Part shown: piece by piece, positions 44,490 through 58,113 of the stretch
How positions within the stretch are numbered: the stretch's first letter is position 1
Layout of the letters: the number at the start of each line of letters is the position of its first letter
Assembly (NCBI GenBank): GCA_026120185.1
Contig: JANUWF010002021.1
Location: 743,001 to 807,000, forward strand
Direction: 5' to 3'
Length of the DNA stretch: 64,000 bases
Source of the DNA: Voacanga thouarsii
Taxonomy: Eukaryota; Streptophyta; Magnoliopsida; Gentianales; Apocynaceae
The notes under the pieces: generated by a model
What the model saw: the letters and a program-made list of their open reading frames with translations, nothing else
Told to the model about the DNA's origin: nothing
Database searches by the model: none
Program-made: the position numbers and the translations under genes

Positions 44490-47400
44490 TTTGTTGATAA
44501 AGAGGCTAAAATATTGCTAGACTCAGGCTCTACGTGTTCCTTTATTGCAAATTTTTTTCTTGAAACTATGGGGGTTAAAGGGTAGGAAACTCCATATGAA
44601 ATGATTGTTAGTACTCCGTTGGGAAAACAGATGAGTAGTGATAAAATAAATGTATGTGGGATGTAAGATTTCTATAGGAAATGTAATATTAGATGGAGAC
44701 TTGATATTCTTGCCCAAAGAGGATTATGATGCTATTTTAGGCATGGACTGGTTATCCCAACATCATGCTTAAGTTGATTGTAGAAATAAGATAGTGCAAT
44801 TTCATAGACCATGAGAAATCCTATTCCAGTTTATAGGGATGACTGGGAAGAGGAATCATTTTTTTCATATTGGGATTTAAAGCACAAAAGTTGATTAGAA
44901 AGAAGTGTACTGGATATTTAGCTTATGGACTAAATAAGCCAGGAGAAACCAAGAAATTGGAAGACGTCCCTGTGGTTAATAAATATTTGGATGTTTTTCC
45001 GGAAGAACTGAAGAAGTTACCACCGGAAAGGGAAGTAAAGTTCTTTATTGATTTAGTGCCAATAGTGGAGCCAGTTTCAAGGACTCCTTATAGAATGCCA
45101 CCAACAGAGCTGCAAGAGCTTAAAAAGCAACTACAGGAGTTATTGGAGCAAAGATTTATCCGACCAAGCACTTTGCTTTGGGGAGTACTTGTATTATTTG
45201 TTAAGAAAAATGATGTATCACTACGAATGTGTATAGTCTATCGAGGATTAAATGCAGTGGTGGTGAAGAATAAGTATTCATTACCCATGGTTGATAAGTT
45301 ATTTGATTAACTACCAGGAGCAGGATGTTTTTCCAAGTTAGATCTAAGGCAGGGATATTATCAAGTCTGGATTTGAGAGGAAGATATACTGAAAATTGCA
45401 TTTAATACATGATATGGCAATTTTGAGTTTGTGGTGATGCCATTCGGTGTTACCTATGCTCCCACTACTTTTTTGGATCTAATGCATCGGATATTTCAGC
45501 CTTACTTGGACAACTTCGTTGTCATTTTCATAGATGATGTCTTGGTATATTTAGTGAATCCTCAAGAACATAAGAAATATCTTCAAAAAGTATTGGAGAA
45601 ATTACAAAAGGCCAAATTATATACAAAATTCAATAAATGTGAGTTTTGGCTACAAGAAGTAGCATTCTTGGGACATGTAGTCTCCAATGAGGGAATTACA
45701 GTAGACTCTGCTAAGGTTACAGCAGTAACAAATTGGAAACGTCCTAAAACTCGAACTGAAGTGCGAAGCTTTCTAGACTGGCTGGGTATTATAGAAGATT
45801 CATTGAAGGATTTTCAAAGATAGCTTCACCTTTAATTCAACTCATTCAAAAGAAAGTTTCATATATGTGGACAGAGAAGTGTGAGAAGAATTTTCAGGAG
45901 TTGAAACAAAGGTTAAGCTCTGCTCCTATTTTGGCATTACCAGTGATGGATAAACCTTATGAGGTATACACTAATGCATCAAAAGAAGGGTTAGGAGAAG
46001 TATTAAAGCAGGAGGGAAGAGTGATAGCCTATAGCTCTAGGAAATTGAAACCACATGAGAAGAAATACCCCACACATGGTCTGGCGTTGACAGCTATTAT
46101 GTTTGCTTTAAAGAAGTGGATACACTATTTCTATAGAGCTGAGTTTGAAGTTTTTACAAATCATAAAAGCTTGAAGTATTTATTCACTCTAAAGGATTTG
46201 AACATGAGACAATGTAGGTGGATGGAATTCTTGGAAGAATTCTGATGCCCAATCAAATATGATCTTGGGAAAGCAAATATGGTAGCAACACTTTGAGTAG
46301 AAAAGCTTATCTGTACGCTCTTTGGATAACACGTGTCCCAGAATTGGAAAACATATGCGGTTGAAGGACTAATAAGAATGTGTAATATTTCAAACCAACC
46401 TACTTTCCTACAACAATTGAAAGAAGAGCAAGATAAGAATGAAGACCTGCAAAAGATATTGCAAAGTCAGGTGAATAAGAGGGGAAATGAATTTCAAAAG
46501 GGTAATGATGGGATTCTTTATTATCGAGACCGGTATTGTATTCCGAGATAAGCTATAGTAAAATAAGATATCTTGACTGAAACCATCGTAGTAAGTACAC
46601 CATCCACCCCGGAGCAGTAAAGATGTATTAAGACTTTAAGAAACGCTATTGGTGGTTCGGGATGAAGAAAAGATAGCTCAAAGTTTATGGCTCAATATTT
46701 AACTTGCTAACAAGTGAAAGCTAATCAACAACATCATGAAAATGAGATGAGATCACCATGGATTTTATAACAGGATTAGCCATGGCAGTAGAACAACGGG
46801 ATACTATATGGGTGGTGGAGGACCGATTAACGAAATCTACTCATTTCATTCTCATTAACCAATGGGATTCTTTAGAGAAATTGAGCAAAATCTATATGGA
46901 AGAAGTAGTCAGATTGCATGGAGTACCCTCTAGTATTATATCAGACCAACACCCTAAATTCACCTCAAGGTTTTGGACTAAGCTGCAATAAAGTTATTGG
47001 ACAACGTTGAAATTTAGTACCGTAGCACACCCACAAACAGATGGATAGATTGAATGAGTGAATTGAATTCTAGAAAACATGGTGCGGGCCTGTGCCTTAG
47101 ATTTTGAAACCAAGTGGATTGTTAATTTGGCATATGCAGAGTTTTCATACAATAATAGTTATCAATCAACAATTAGAATGGCTCCATTTGAGGTTTTGTA
47201 TAGAAGAAAATGCTTGTCCCCGTTATATTGGGAAAGCCTAGGAAGAAAATTAAATGAACAAGAAACTTTTGATCTTGATGAAGTACAACAGACTGTGAAG
47301 TTGATCAAAATAAGGCTGGAAGCAACTTAAAGTAGGCAAAAGAATTATGTTGACACGCAGAAGAGATATGGAATTTGAAGAAGGAGATCAGGTATTCTTG

Positions 47401-47835
47401 AAGTTGACTCCACAATGGCAATTAGGAAACAAAGGACAAAGGAAGAAGTTAGCACCTAGGTATATTAGGCCGTTTCCAATTGTCGAGCGAGTTGGGAGGA
47501 TGGATTATCATTTAGAATTGTTGGCAGGGATTAAAGGTATTCAAGATGTATTTCATATCTCCCAACTTCGTAAATATGTGGCGGACCCTTCATATGCTTT
47601 GGAGAAGAAGCTATTGAGATGACTCCAAGTTTAAAATATGAAGAGATACTATTAAGATCTTGGAGTATGCCGAAAAAAATCTACAAAATAAAAAGATCCC
47701 ACTTGTAAAGGTAATATGGAATCATCAGGGTACAAGATGCAATATGGGAGACAGAGGAAAAGATGCGAGGGAAGTATCTAGAGTTATTTCAGTGGTAAGC
47801 AAATTTCGAGGACGAAATTTTTTTGAAGGAGGGGA
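44490..47835 (+). pseudogene. pol: Chromovirus pol: protease, RT, RNase H, integrase, chromodomain, broken
   Basis: Protease keeps its active-site DSGST (D at 44520). Reverse transcriptase covers about 44940-45800, with [21 protein letters not shown] and the catalytic pair in FIDDVLVY (D codon at 45533). It has stops near 45308, 45375 and 45410 and a one-base deletion near 45783. RNase H (45865-46245) has YTNAS where YTDAS is expected, so a catalytic Asp is Asn (45973-45975). The integrase zinc finger (HRSKYTIHPGAVKMY near 46590) is joined to the core by a deletion near 46735. The core keeps D in EDRLTKS, D in SDQHPKF and E in a stop-flanked HPQTDG region. A chromodomain relic (KVIWNH, AIWETEEKM) lies near 47700-47790. 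Reverse transcription and integration cannot be encoded from this copy. Confidence 0.92.
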
Positions 47836-47838
47836 CAT
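47826..47838 (+). promoter_or_regulatory. Polypurine tract of the chromovirus
   Basis: GAAGGAGGGGACA lies directly before the 3' LTR start TGTAATACCCC at 47839. It is the plus-strand primer site. Confidence 0.9.
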
Positions 47839-50640
47839 TGTAATACCCCGTATTTTAATTTTGACTGGCTACTACTTTTAATAAAATGATCATTTGTATC
47901 AGTAGCCAAAACAAAAGATGATCATTGTAATGAGAAGAATATTTCGGTGTAATAAAAATACATGGGGATCCAAATATAATTTTTAATTTATTCTACCCGT
48001 ACCCTAAATTTTTTGAAGGCTACTACTTCAAAAAAAGTAAGAGATTGGGGTAAACCTAGAAGAAATTTTTTTTTGATTGGTGCGAAAAGACGAGCATTTC
48101 GGTGCGAATTAGGCTATTCTGTGTTTCGGGGCATTTTCATAATTTTAATCGAAAATGGGATTTTGACTAAAAATTTTAAAAAATTGAGAAAGAATTGAAG
48201 ATTTTGAATGTAACCATTGAATTCAGTGGAATTTAAAGAATTTATTGATGAAAAAAAAATATTTTTCCATTTCGGACCTGATTTTAGTAATTTTTGAGAA
48301 AATTTGAAAATGCAATCGAAAATTTGGGTTTGTGTGTAACACCCTACTACCTATGCCCAACAGGACTGGGGATGTCGCCCTATCCAAAGGACAAGGGCTA
48401 TTTATAACTAGGTCACACAAACGGAAATAAACCGAAATGATTAAAACTAGGTATAACTAGGTCACAAAATTAAAACTTATTACAACCCAAAAATTCAAGA
48501 ACAAATCCAAAATGCTTTGTTCACTATCATCTCTCAAAGCAACATATAAAATAAATAACAAGAGTCTTCAAGTAGGTAACATTCTAGCTACACATCCCCA
48601 TAGCAGGATCAACCTGAAACATGACATAAAAGGTGATGAGATAAAAATTTCAGTAAGTCCGTGTGTGCTTTGAGTGTTTCAGATAAAACAGTTTATGTAT
48701 GCAAGTTGTAAAAACTTCATAAGAAAATGTACTGTCAAGCATTAGACAATGTTAAAAATAATGAGTGGTGTTTTGTTTTTCCAACCATACATGTGCACAA
48801 TAAATCAACCACTCGAAAGGGCAACCATGGGTTACGACACGTTGGGCCCCATGATCATACAACAGTCAGAATGCCACTCTTTGTGCAGACTGACAAAATG
48901 TAGGTGTACGACCTACCAGGTAAGATACTCCTCATTCTCTACACCCAAACAAACCAGTTGTCTACTCCAGCAACACACAGTCCACCTAACTGAAACTTGC
49001 TAGCTTAGACCTGCATGACTAAGTAGTACTGTCGCTTCTCCAAGTTGAGTTCATCTTCTAGAGGTGACCTCCTGCCAGAAGACTCGCTCTTGCTCTTCCA
49101 AACTAGTACTACTAGCCTACCCTTATTGAGTACTCAACGTTGATTGTCCCACTTGGGAGAAAACTAATAAAACATTGCTTTATTTAGAAATAGCAATTAA
49201 AGGTTTCTAAATTCCGTGTCAAAATTGGTTTGAGAAATAGTTTGGTGTTTGAGCAAAACTGCTTGTTGATTTTCAAATAATTTGTTTGACTAAAACAAGA
49301 AAGGAAACAGTCCTTAATTTCCGTTACAAAATGAGTGTTTGCACACTTCGCTTTTGGCTTGCCATAGTAATCTTTTTTACAACAAATAAGTTTTATGCAG
49401 GAGTTTACCTAATCTTTTGCTTGAGCTAATTCAAGAATCCTCCGAGGTTGACCTAACCCCATCTGGGGTAAACACAAGCCATATGGTTAAACTCAAGCCA
49501 TAACTGCTTCCATAAATAATCGTAATTCAACTTATTACAATCATGACCCTAATGTCCTAAGCTTTAAGGCTACAGATAAAGGGTTTTATAAAATAAGTCT
49601 AGTTTGATAAATGAAAATAACTACGGGTTGTAAAATAATTTCTAATATGTTATGAGTTCAAATATAATCTTTGCTATTAATAAATAAAATAGGGTTTATT
49701 TGATGAAGGGTCCTAAGTCTTAAAATTAATAAACTATTATTAATCTCCTAATTAATAATTAATAGATAGAAAATAATTAGTAAATAAAATCAATAGTAAA
49801 TTTTATTAAATCTTGATCAAAAGGTAATAAATAAATTTTAATAGTATTTATGAATATATGACCTATAAGATTAATATTTTTTCTATTATGATTATTTATA
49901 TAAAAGGCCTCATTTATTATTATTACTATATATAATATTTATATATATTATCTTAATAGAAGATATAATTTATTTGGCTAAAATCTCACTATTTCATTTA
50001 ATAATCCAACTATCAAAGCTTCCTAGGGTTTTCGAAATTATTGGAGGAAAATATATTATTAACTTTTTTAAACGTAAATAAATTGGCTAATTAAATTATC
50101 TTAGGATCAACAAGGTCATGATTATAATTTTCCTATTGCTAACAAGATTCATGAACATAAAATCCAACATCAATCAACCAACTATTCTATTCACGCATAA
50201 AGGCTTAAATCCATATCTACTATCACATCATCCAAACCTCACTAAGTATAATCATATTCATGGCTTCAGCAAGAATTCAACATAAACCCTATTCACCAAA
50301 GGTGAAATAATATCTAGCATGCTTAACCATCCAACTTACTCAAGATATGAAAAACATGCATCGATCCACAAGAAATACTACAACACTTGATCATGGCAAA
50401 ACATTCTCATACTCCAATCTCAACTCCTTCATACACAAGCACATACTCAATCCCCAAACATCACCTATCCTTTTCTTACAACATCTAGGAGACATGATTT
50501 TGGAATTAAGGAGGGGGTTAAAGAGAAATACTTGGTTGATGACAATCTTCTTGAAGATCCAAGGAGATCCATACGCGAATGGGGCTTGATTTGTCCAAGG
50601 AAGAAGAAGAACAACGACCATGGTTGAAACAACCATTTTG

Positions 50641-50643
<3 letters not shown>

Positions 50644-50705
<62 letters not shown>
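50644..50705. repeat. (GA)n microsatellite in copy C
   Basis: About 31 GA units at the position matching 11101-11161 of copy B and 1573-1628 of copy A. Confidence 0.97.
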
Positions 50706-50707
<2 letters not shown>

Positions 50708-52296
50708 TTAGTACATTATATTAAAGATTGAAGAGAAAAGAAGAATGATCAAAATCGTTCTTGGTTACCTTGAGAGAGTTCTTGAATCTTTAAGAAAAAA
50801 TTCTGGTTTTTAATCCGATAGTAGAATTTTGTTTTCAAGGTTTGATGTTATAAAATATAGAAATGGTCTCTAGAGGGTGAGTAGACGTGATCTAGAGTTT
50901 TTGGAAGGGATTGGAGGTGTTTGGAGTGGTCTTAGGCTTGGAGAATAGTGGTGTGTGTTCTTGGAGAAATGGAGAAAATGGAGAGAAAGCTGGACAAAAT
51001 TTGCTAAAGGATGTTAGCCAAATGGTTAGAGGAATTCTTCTGATTGGATTTTCTAATTAAGGGAAAGAGGGAAAGCTGGTTGTTTGAAATTTAAAAGGAG
51101 TAATTCATGGAGTGAATTAAGGTAGAAGATATGGTAAGAGTGGTTTAGTTGATGAAGGTTCTTAGAGCTGCTATGGCCGACTAGTTTTGTTTTCAGTTTT
51201 GCTTAGATGAATGAGGTTTGTAAGAGCCATAGGGTGGCTGAAATTCTGAGTGTAATGGTGGGAGGATTTTTGGTTGTTTGGAGCTTAATCCATGGAAGTT
51301 TTCGTGGAGCAATTTGCTGAAATTTTGAATTCTAATTGGAAGCTTGATTGGAGTAATTGATGGAGTGATTTAAGGAGTAGCTATGGTGCTCATTCATGTA
51401 GATCAATGGATGGGGTGAAGAAGTTCAGTTCATGGCTAACTTAGGTTAGTTTCACAGAAAGTTGAAGTGATTTTCGGATATGGTTGAAGAGGGAGCAAGG
51501 CTAGTATTTCTGGTTGTTCATTCGAGAGGTTCAGTTGGAATTTTTGTGCAGTTTTTTTTGCAATGTTCCAGCCGACTTGCAGAATGTTTGAATGGGTATT
51601 ACAGGGTCCTTTAAGGTTGGTTTCCAGTCTTCTTTATGGATGATAGACAGAGATGAATTACTGGTTTGAAGGCTAGAAGAAACAGCTTGGTTTTTGGACT
51701 GCTAAGCTACGAAACTGTCCAGGTTTTATTGTTCCCTAGTTTGCACAGCTTTGTACAGTCCAATTTTTTGGCCAAAGGTTTCAGTCTTCAAGCTAAACAA
51801 ATTGGATATTTTTCTGACAGTATTTGAGTGGGAAAAATGGCTAAAGTTTTCGAAAGCTAGACTGGTCAATGAAACTGAAAAATTTCTAAATTGCTACCGT
51901 GAAGAAGATGAACACTTATGGAGTGGAGTTCGAAGGTTCAACCATGGAGATTGATTCTCTTGGGAACCCTCCTTAACTCCTTCCCCATTTCCAGCCAATA
52001 CTCTATCCTCTAACAGTCATTTTCAAGATTCCAAGGTTAATGAACCTTGCTGGATTTTCTAGAAATAAAAATGGCCTTGGGATAAATTGAACAACTTAAT
52101 TGATAAAGGATTAAGGTAAGCTAGAGAGTAGAAGGACATGAATCCCTTAAGAATTCTTGTAAGGCATAAGAATAGGATTAGGACACACCCTTCATGTCTT
52201 CCCTAGGACAACACTCCTAGTTCTACTTATGGAATACGAAGGCCGAAAGTCCAACCTTAAACAAAATAAAATTTAATCATGCTAAAACTTAAATGA

Positions 52297-52362
52297 TGGG
52301 ATTTGAACTCAAGACCTTAGGGATAAATTCCAATGTTCTAACCACTAAACCACAACAACTCC
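52297..52362 (-). other. tRNA-like segment inside family-1 LTR (copy C)
   Basis: Counterpart of 12731-12799. On the minus strand it reads TGGTTTAGTGGTTAGAAC and, after the same spacing, GAGTTCAAATCCCA. The B-box is slightly closer to consensus than in copy B. Confidence 0.6.
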
Positions 52363-55300
52363 TGTTTTTATTTTCTCTCCTAAATATTCTTCCTATTTAT
52401 TCCTCAAGATATCTCTCTATTCTCACTTCAAGAAAAACTACCACTTTACCCTTCCTACTCAATAAGCACAACTTAAACCTTCTAGACTATAAATCACAAT
52501 TCTAAAGTACATAAAATTATTCAAAAATATATTTATGCATTTAAAAAAATATGATATGCATCCCGACCCCCCTTACTCCAGGGTTGGTTTTAGTTGGGGT
52601 TTCATAATCTGGCTTCTTGTGATTGGTGGCAAAGGTCATGTGTCAAATTATGAGAGGATGCATGAAATATTCATGCATGCAAAGCTTCTTGAATAAGTTT
52701 TGCAAAAAAAAATAAAATAAAATAAAATAAGAATATACAAAAAAATCGAGATTGCGACACGTGTAAAGTAGCCATCATGCATTTAATGAAACAAAATGCT
52801 ATTGGTCTTCATTTAGACCAAGAATGGTGGTGGATTGAGGCTAAAAACTGGCCAAGAGGATAAAAGAAGATGGAAGGAAGAAATAAGGGAGAAAAGAAAG
52901 GAAAAATAGAAAAACAAGCGAGAGAAAGAAAAAGTGTGTGTGTTTCTTGGTGTGTTCTTGGTGTTCTGGGAGTAAGATCAAGCTAGAACGTCCTACATAC
53001 AAGGTAAAAACCTATACTTCAAGAATTAAAATTATAGATTTCATTACGGTGATCATTTTGGTATAAATGTTAACATGAAAACATGAGATTTATGGTTGTG
53101 ATTTAGATCAAAAGTGAACTATGTGAACTTTTGTGTGTGCAAGTGTGTGTGTTGGTTGGAAGAAGGTTTTATATGCTGTGTTTTATGTAGTGGATAAATG
53201 TATTTGATTGGTGATTTAAGGGGTTATACATGGTTGATGAGAAAGTGGTGAAAATTGGAAAAAGAAAGCATTGAAGGAAATAACACTATAGCTACTTTAG
53301 TTTATGTTGGTGAGAACATGTTGTTCAAAACTTGGATTTGGTGACTTGTTAGGTTTGAAAAAATAAATAATTAAAGATTCTTTGATGGGGAATAAGGTGG
53401 ATTAAGGGTTGTATATCTGCTATAAATGAAGGAGAACACGAGGGTAATGCTATTTTGTGAAAACGGAATTAGAACAATGAAAATTCTGAGATATTTTTGG
53501 CCCAATAGTTTCTGGACGGCTTGGAGGAAGTGGAAAATGAATCTGTAGAAGCTTAATTTGAGGTCTAACGAGCATTTTGATATAAAATAAAGCTCAATCG
53601 GATTTGTAAATCAAACGTTATGCACATTACAAAATAATGTGACGAACAGGAGAAATGTAGAATTTTTGTTTTAGCACAAGTGAACTTTAAGGGATTGTTT
53701 GTTTGACTTTGGGAACAAAAAACATTGGGAACATGAAGAAGATTTCATGTTCATGAAGAAAAAATAATATATAAATGGGAAATGGAAGAATTGAGCATGT
53801 AATATACATATACGTACATGTTTTGCTCTAAGAAGGAAAAAAGAGGAAACAAGGAAAATGAGGAATTTCCTTATGCTTGTGTCAACTAAGTATTGATTTG
53901 AACCTTAGCAAATCAAGCTAAATACAAAATGATGTTTAATGTAGGTTATTTACATTAAACGATTGGAGACGGGTTAGGTATGATATTCGAAAGGCATAAG
54001 CCATTTAGGCCACTTGGTGAGTTCCACTGGATTTCTAAACTTTTAAATACTAGTATGCTTTACTTTTCATGAAATAACATATTTTGTACTATTTTGGAAT
54101 CCCTAAATTGATTTAAGGTTTTTCTGAGCAAGAAAATAGTGGTTTGCCATGTTGAGCTAGCATGAATATCTTAATTAGCTTGGAAACCTTAAAGGATAAC
54201 AAAAGCATGTATTTTGTAAATTTAACCCTTTTAGGATTAAATAATTAGAATTTTCGAAATATGGTAATTTTTGGAATCAGGTATTTGAAAAATGACTGGA
54301 ATGTAAGATTGGAATATTTTATTGAAGTATAATTAGAAACTTTGAATCTAATCCTCTTTTACGGTTAGAATTCTGGAATTCTTAAACAAAATTCCTTTTG
54401 GAATCGGGTGTGGGTAAAATGATCCGGATATCCTTGTTGGAGCATTTTATGAAGTGAAAAGGAGTTTTTATCCTTTTTTGCTATGAATTTTGGAAACGAT
54501 CTCTCGGTTTGAGATCATCTTTTGAAAAATAATATTTTAGCCCCAGAAAATGTTTTATTTATATTCCTTCCAGAATAAATAATTTATTGGCCTTATGAGC
54601 CAATGGAATTGGTACTAGTCTTGTGAACCAGTGCAAATGTTGAGCACTCAGTAAGGATTTTAATCTTTGTACTAGCTCATGTTAGAGATAGACAGTCCCA
54701 AGTAACCTGACTAGTTCTGGGGATTGTCTTACTCCAAATAGGGTGACAAGACATTGAGATGAGTCGTCCTGGCTAGCCATTTAGAGCCTGGCAATTGCCA
54801 TGCCTTGTGTGCACATTATTTGGGTTGTTCACGGGCTGGGCTAGACACCTGACATTATTCAACCCCTTGCTACCTCAATGGTAATTGACGTAAGGATTGG
54901 GACCTCTGGATTTATGGTATGAAGTAAAATATTCTAAATTACTCGGCATTGTGCTTGTTTGCACTTACCTTCCAATAATGCACAATTGAGTACTATAGAC
55001 ATATGTCCTCAATACAATAAGATTGTGATGTTGAAGGCGAAGCCTTGTGAGCTTTACACGCGGGCCGACCTTCTGTTGAGAGAAGTGCCTGCATCTTGGA
55101 AATTAGGGCAATGATTGTGTAATCAAATATGATTTTTCCAAATGTGTTTGAAATTGAAACAAACTCCCTCCTAGTGAGCGGTAGAATTGTTTTCGGTGGA
55201 AAATTATAATATTTTTCCCGTGAAGAATTTTTGAATAAAATTTGAAAATACTTGTGTCAACTTGATTTATAAAGCACTAGCACACACTTGGGACTCACTG

Positions 55301-55622
55301 GGTGATTTTCATTCACACGTGTCTTTTATCTTATTTTAGGACCTGAAGCTAAGCAATTGCAGATAGAAGTGCTACCACAGTGTAGGTCCGGTTACTTCCT
55401 CTTTTGCTTATGTATTTTACATTACTGATGTAGCATTGATTGTCGGATATATGGGACCTCACTCTTGATATATTACATCATACCTGTATGGTTATATTAT
55501 CTCAGTTTGGGCTTTATTTATTTATCAGTTGTCATCATAAAGACCTCTTGTTCGGATAATTAGATGGGGCAACACCCGATTTATGGTATGCTTCCGTTGC
55601 TATTTATGACAGGTGTGTTACA

Positions 55623-56195
55623 GTTTACTTTACGTTGTACCCAATATCTATCCCATAAGCGGTCCTTGATAAGACTCCAAAGATTAGAATCATGGTATAA
55701 CGCTCAGCAAAAAAAGTACCTTGGAGATCTCAAATCTAAGAATATTTGCACATTTGCTATAATGAGATTCTGTCACTACCACTAAATAGTTATCCATGTG
55801 ATTATCTTATAACTAGGTCATCTAATTTACTTGTTCTTGTAAGAAGCATCTACATGCTAACTTTAAGCATCACAATACCCACAGATGTAAGAACTATCGC
55901 TTGATCTAATCAAGAAGTCTAACACGTACTAGTCTTGGTGCATTAATGATGTCCTATGTCATTAATACTATGATTAGGGATAGTTTGAGCACAAATACTG
56001 TATAGTGTAATAGCAATCTCACATTATAATCTCTATCATGATTTTCTTAACACTGTACATTGTGCTAAGGACTTCATCTATCAATTTTGCGCGCATATTT
56101 GGGACAAGGAAATTGAAAGATAAAGAGTGTCTCTATTGGACAAATGTGCAAAATACATTATACAAATTGATTTGTTCTAAGACATAACTCTAACA
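55623..56195 (-). repeat. 5' LTR of Copia-B, 5' part
   Basis: On the minus strand it begins TGTTAGAGTTATGTC at 56195 and is homologous to about 28710-29430 of the plus-strand copia LTR. It joins 41623 once the chromovirus and one target duplication are removed. It marks the right end of Copia-B. The ORF reading 55564-55785 crosses the LTR junction and is chance. Confidence 0.82.
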
Positions 56196-58113
56196 ATGAA
56201 TATGATGAATGGTGATATACGTGGTATATGAAGGAGTGAGGATATGGTTTGATGTACAAAATTTGTTGAATCCACTTTTTGTGATGATATAATGAGTTAT
56301 TGTGGTATGGCATGATTAAGTGTTATTGTTATATTATAAGTTTGAATACTTTTAGGATGGAGATTTAGGCTATATTTGGGCAAGATTTTTCATTCTTATC
56401 CCAATCTAAAATTTTACTTTAATTCAAATATATTATTGTTTTACGCAATTTTCATTTCTCAAGAAGTGTCATCCACTCATAACCCATCATACTCTCTCTT
56501 TTTGAACCCACTTAACCTCACATATTTAATAATTTTATAGAAAACTCATCTCAAATTAATCCATTTCCACTTACACCCTTATTTATGTTTTATTAGGAGT
56601 ATAAAAGCATGATATGTTGTTCAATATGCGATTCATGTTAGTATAGAACTAGGAAATATTTCATTTGGTATTTTTATAATCTCTTTAAGATTTAATGTAT
56701 AAGTGGAGTATAACTCTATGTTATTGTGCATGTGTTAAGATCTATATGAAAAATGAGTTATGATTCCGTGCATAGCATGTAATATTGAAGGAATAGGATT
56801 GTATATGTAATGCTATTAATGATGGAGGATGGTCTATATGTTGACATGTTGATATGAGTCTTTGGTAAGAATTTACTGTGATGATTAAGAATTATGTGAG
56901 TTGTGATATTGTATGTCTATTTATTATGTTAGAAGGGTTGTTTGGTAGAATTGTGATTGAATTTTGTACTTTCTATTGACGGGGCTGGGCTCTATTGACT
57001 AACACAAGGCAAAAAGATTATTACTTGTGTGAAAAGAGAATCAAGTAAGTCCTTGCATGGAATTACTTTTGAATAAATGTTCCATTGCAAGTCAAGTGTT
57101 GTTTTATTATGGCAAAAAGGTCATATACTTGAAGTGCAAACATAGTTATTTCCTTTCTATTTTGAAAACAAATATTCTAGATAAGGCAAAAGCTTTAAAT
57201 TAAAATGTTGGCTTTCTTTAACAAAAAAGTTCAAACTAAAATTACGCTTAACCATGTTTGCATTTTGTAAACAACAAAGTACAAATTGTGAATTTCTCCT
57301 AAATGGAACAACCAAACATTGAGTACTTAATAAGGGTAGGCTACTTGTACTAGCTTTAGAAGGTTAGGATAATTTTTTCGGTAAGAGGCCACATCTAGAA
57401 GATGTATTCTTCCTGGATAAGGTGTTAATACTTGTTAGTCAAGCCTATCCAAGCTAGCAATTCAATTCAAGAGGACTGTTCTCATAGATAGACAACTGGT
57501 AAGTTTTGGTGAGAGACAGAAAAATATCTCATCCAGTGGGCCAGTTACCCACTATACTATGATGCAGAGTTCACAATACTTGGTCATGATGCATGGTTTC
57601 ATGTCCTTATGCTATGATGTAGGATTTTGTAGTACTACTTTTAAGAGTGGTTTACTTTTTTAAATGTCCCCTTTTAATTTATGATTAAAAGTTGCAAAAT
57701 ACCACTCTATGTATTAACATGTATGGGGATGACTTGTAAACACTTCTTTTCAAACATTTAAAACTGTATTTCATTAAACAACTTTAAAAGTACAAGAGAA
57801 CATATGGGACTTACTAGGAAGTAATTCTCACACATTTTCTTCTATCATTTGCAGAAAATCCTATATTGACACTGTTGAGCTTGCCTAAAGTTTGGAGACT
57901 TTATTCCTTTATTTTGATGTATTTCTTTTGAATACTTTTATTTAGTTATTCTATTTGAGACATGTATATGTATTTGATCAATTATAATAAGTTTGATTTT
58001 AGTTTTTTTTTTTTTTTTGAGTTTTTCTCTTTAGCTAATTATAAAGACCTCTGGTCTTATAGATGAGGTGACACCCCACCTTGTTTGCGGTGCATAGGTA
58101 GTGGGATATTACA
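56196..58113 (+). repeat. Tekay-like 5' LTR, left part cut by Copia-B
   Basis: Ends GGGATATTACA at 58113 with the conserved preceding layout (TATAAAGACC, ACACCCC, GGTAGTGGG) of the other Tekay-like LTRs here. The part near 57310-57480 resembles 3160-3300 of copy A. It is divergent from both families 1 and 2. Its beginning is missing where Copia-B starts at 56195. A T-run lies at 58003-58018. Confidence 0.75.

Larger units (their letters stand above)
48335..52606 (-). mobile_element. Tekay-like LTR, family 1, copy C (solo LTR, inverted)
   Basis: About 4.27 kb from TGTAACACCC to GGGTTTCA, collinear with copy B over its whole length and in the same orientation. It splits the 3' LTR of the chromovirus. 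The 5-bp duplication is not clear (TTGTG on the left against TAATC or ATCTG on the right), so the right end is uncertain by a few bases and has probably mutated. Confidence 0.87.
41624..55622 (+). mobile_element. Degenerate Tekay-clade chromovirus (Ty3/gypsy) with nested LTR copy C
   Basis: An LTR retrotransposon with a perfect 5-bp target duplication. In order it holds a truncated 5' LTR, leader, gag, protease, reverse transcriptase, RNase H, integrase, chromodomain relic, polypurine tract and a 3' LTR. The 3' LTR was later split by family-1 LTR copy C (48335-52606). Domain order and the C-terminal chromodomain place it among chromoviruses; LTR style suggests the Tekay (Del) clade. All ORFs carry stops and frameshifts. 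Without copy C it is about 9.7 kb. Confidence 0.92.
47839..55622 (+). repeat. 3' LTR of the chromovirus, interrupted by copy C
   Basis: About 3.5 kb without copy C, from TGTAATACCCCG to GGTGTGTTACA. The first 0.5 kb lies before copy C and the remaining 3.0 kb from 52608. The 5' LTR and copy D show the uninterrupted site of copy C near 42118 and 4256. Confidence 0.9.

Noticed and set aside
55564..55785. 73-codon ORF across the right end of the chromovirus
   Set aside because: It starts in the 3' LTR and ends in the copia LTR, so it was created by the insertion junction.
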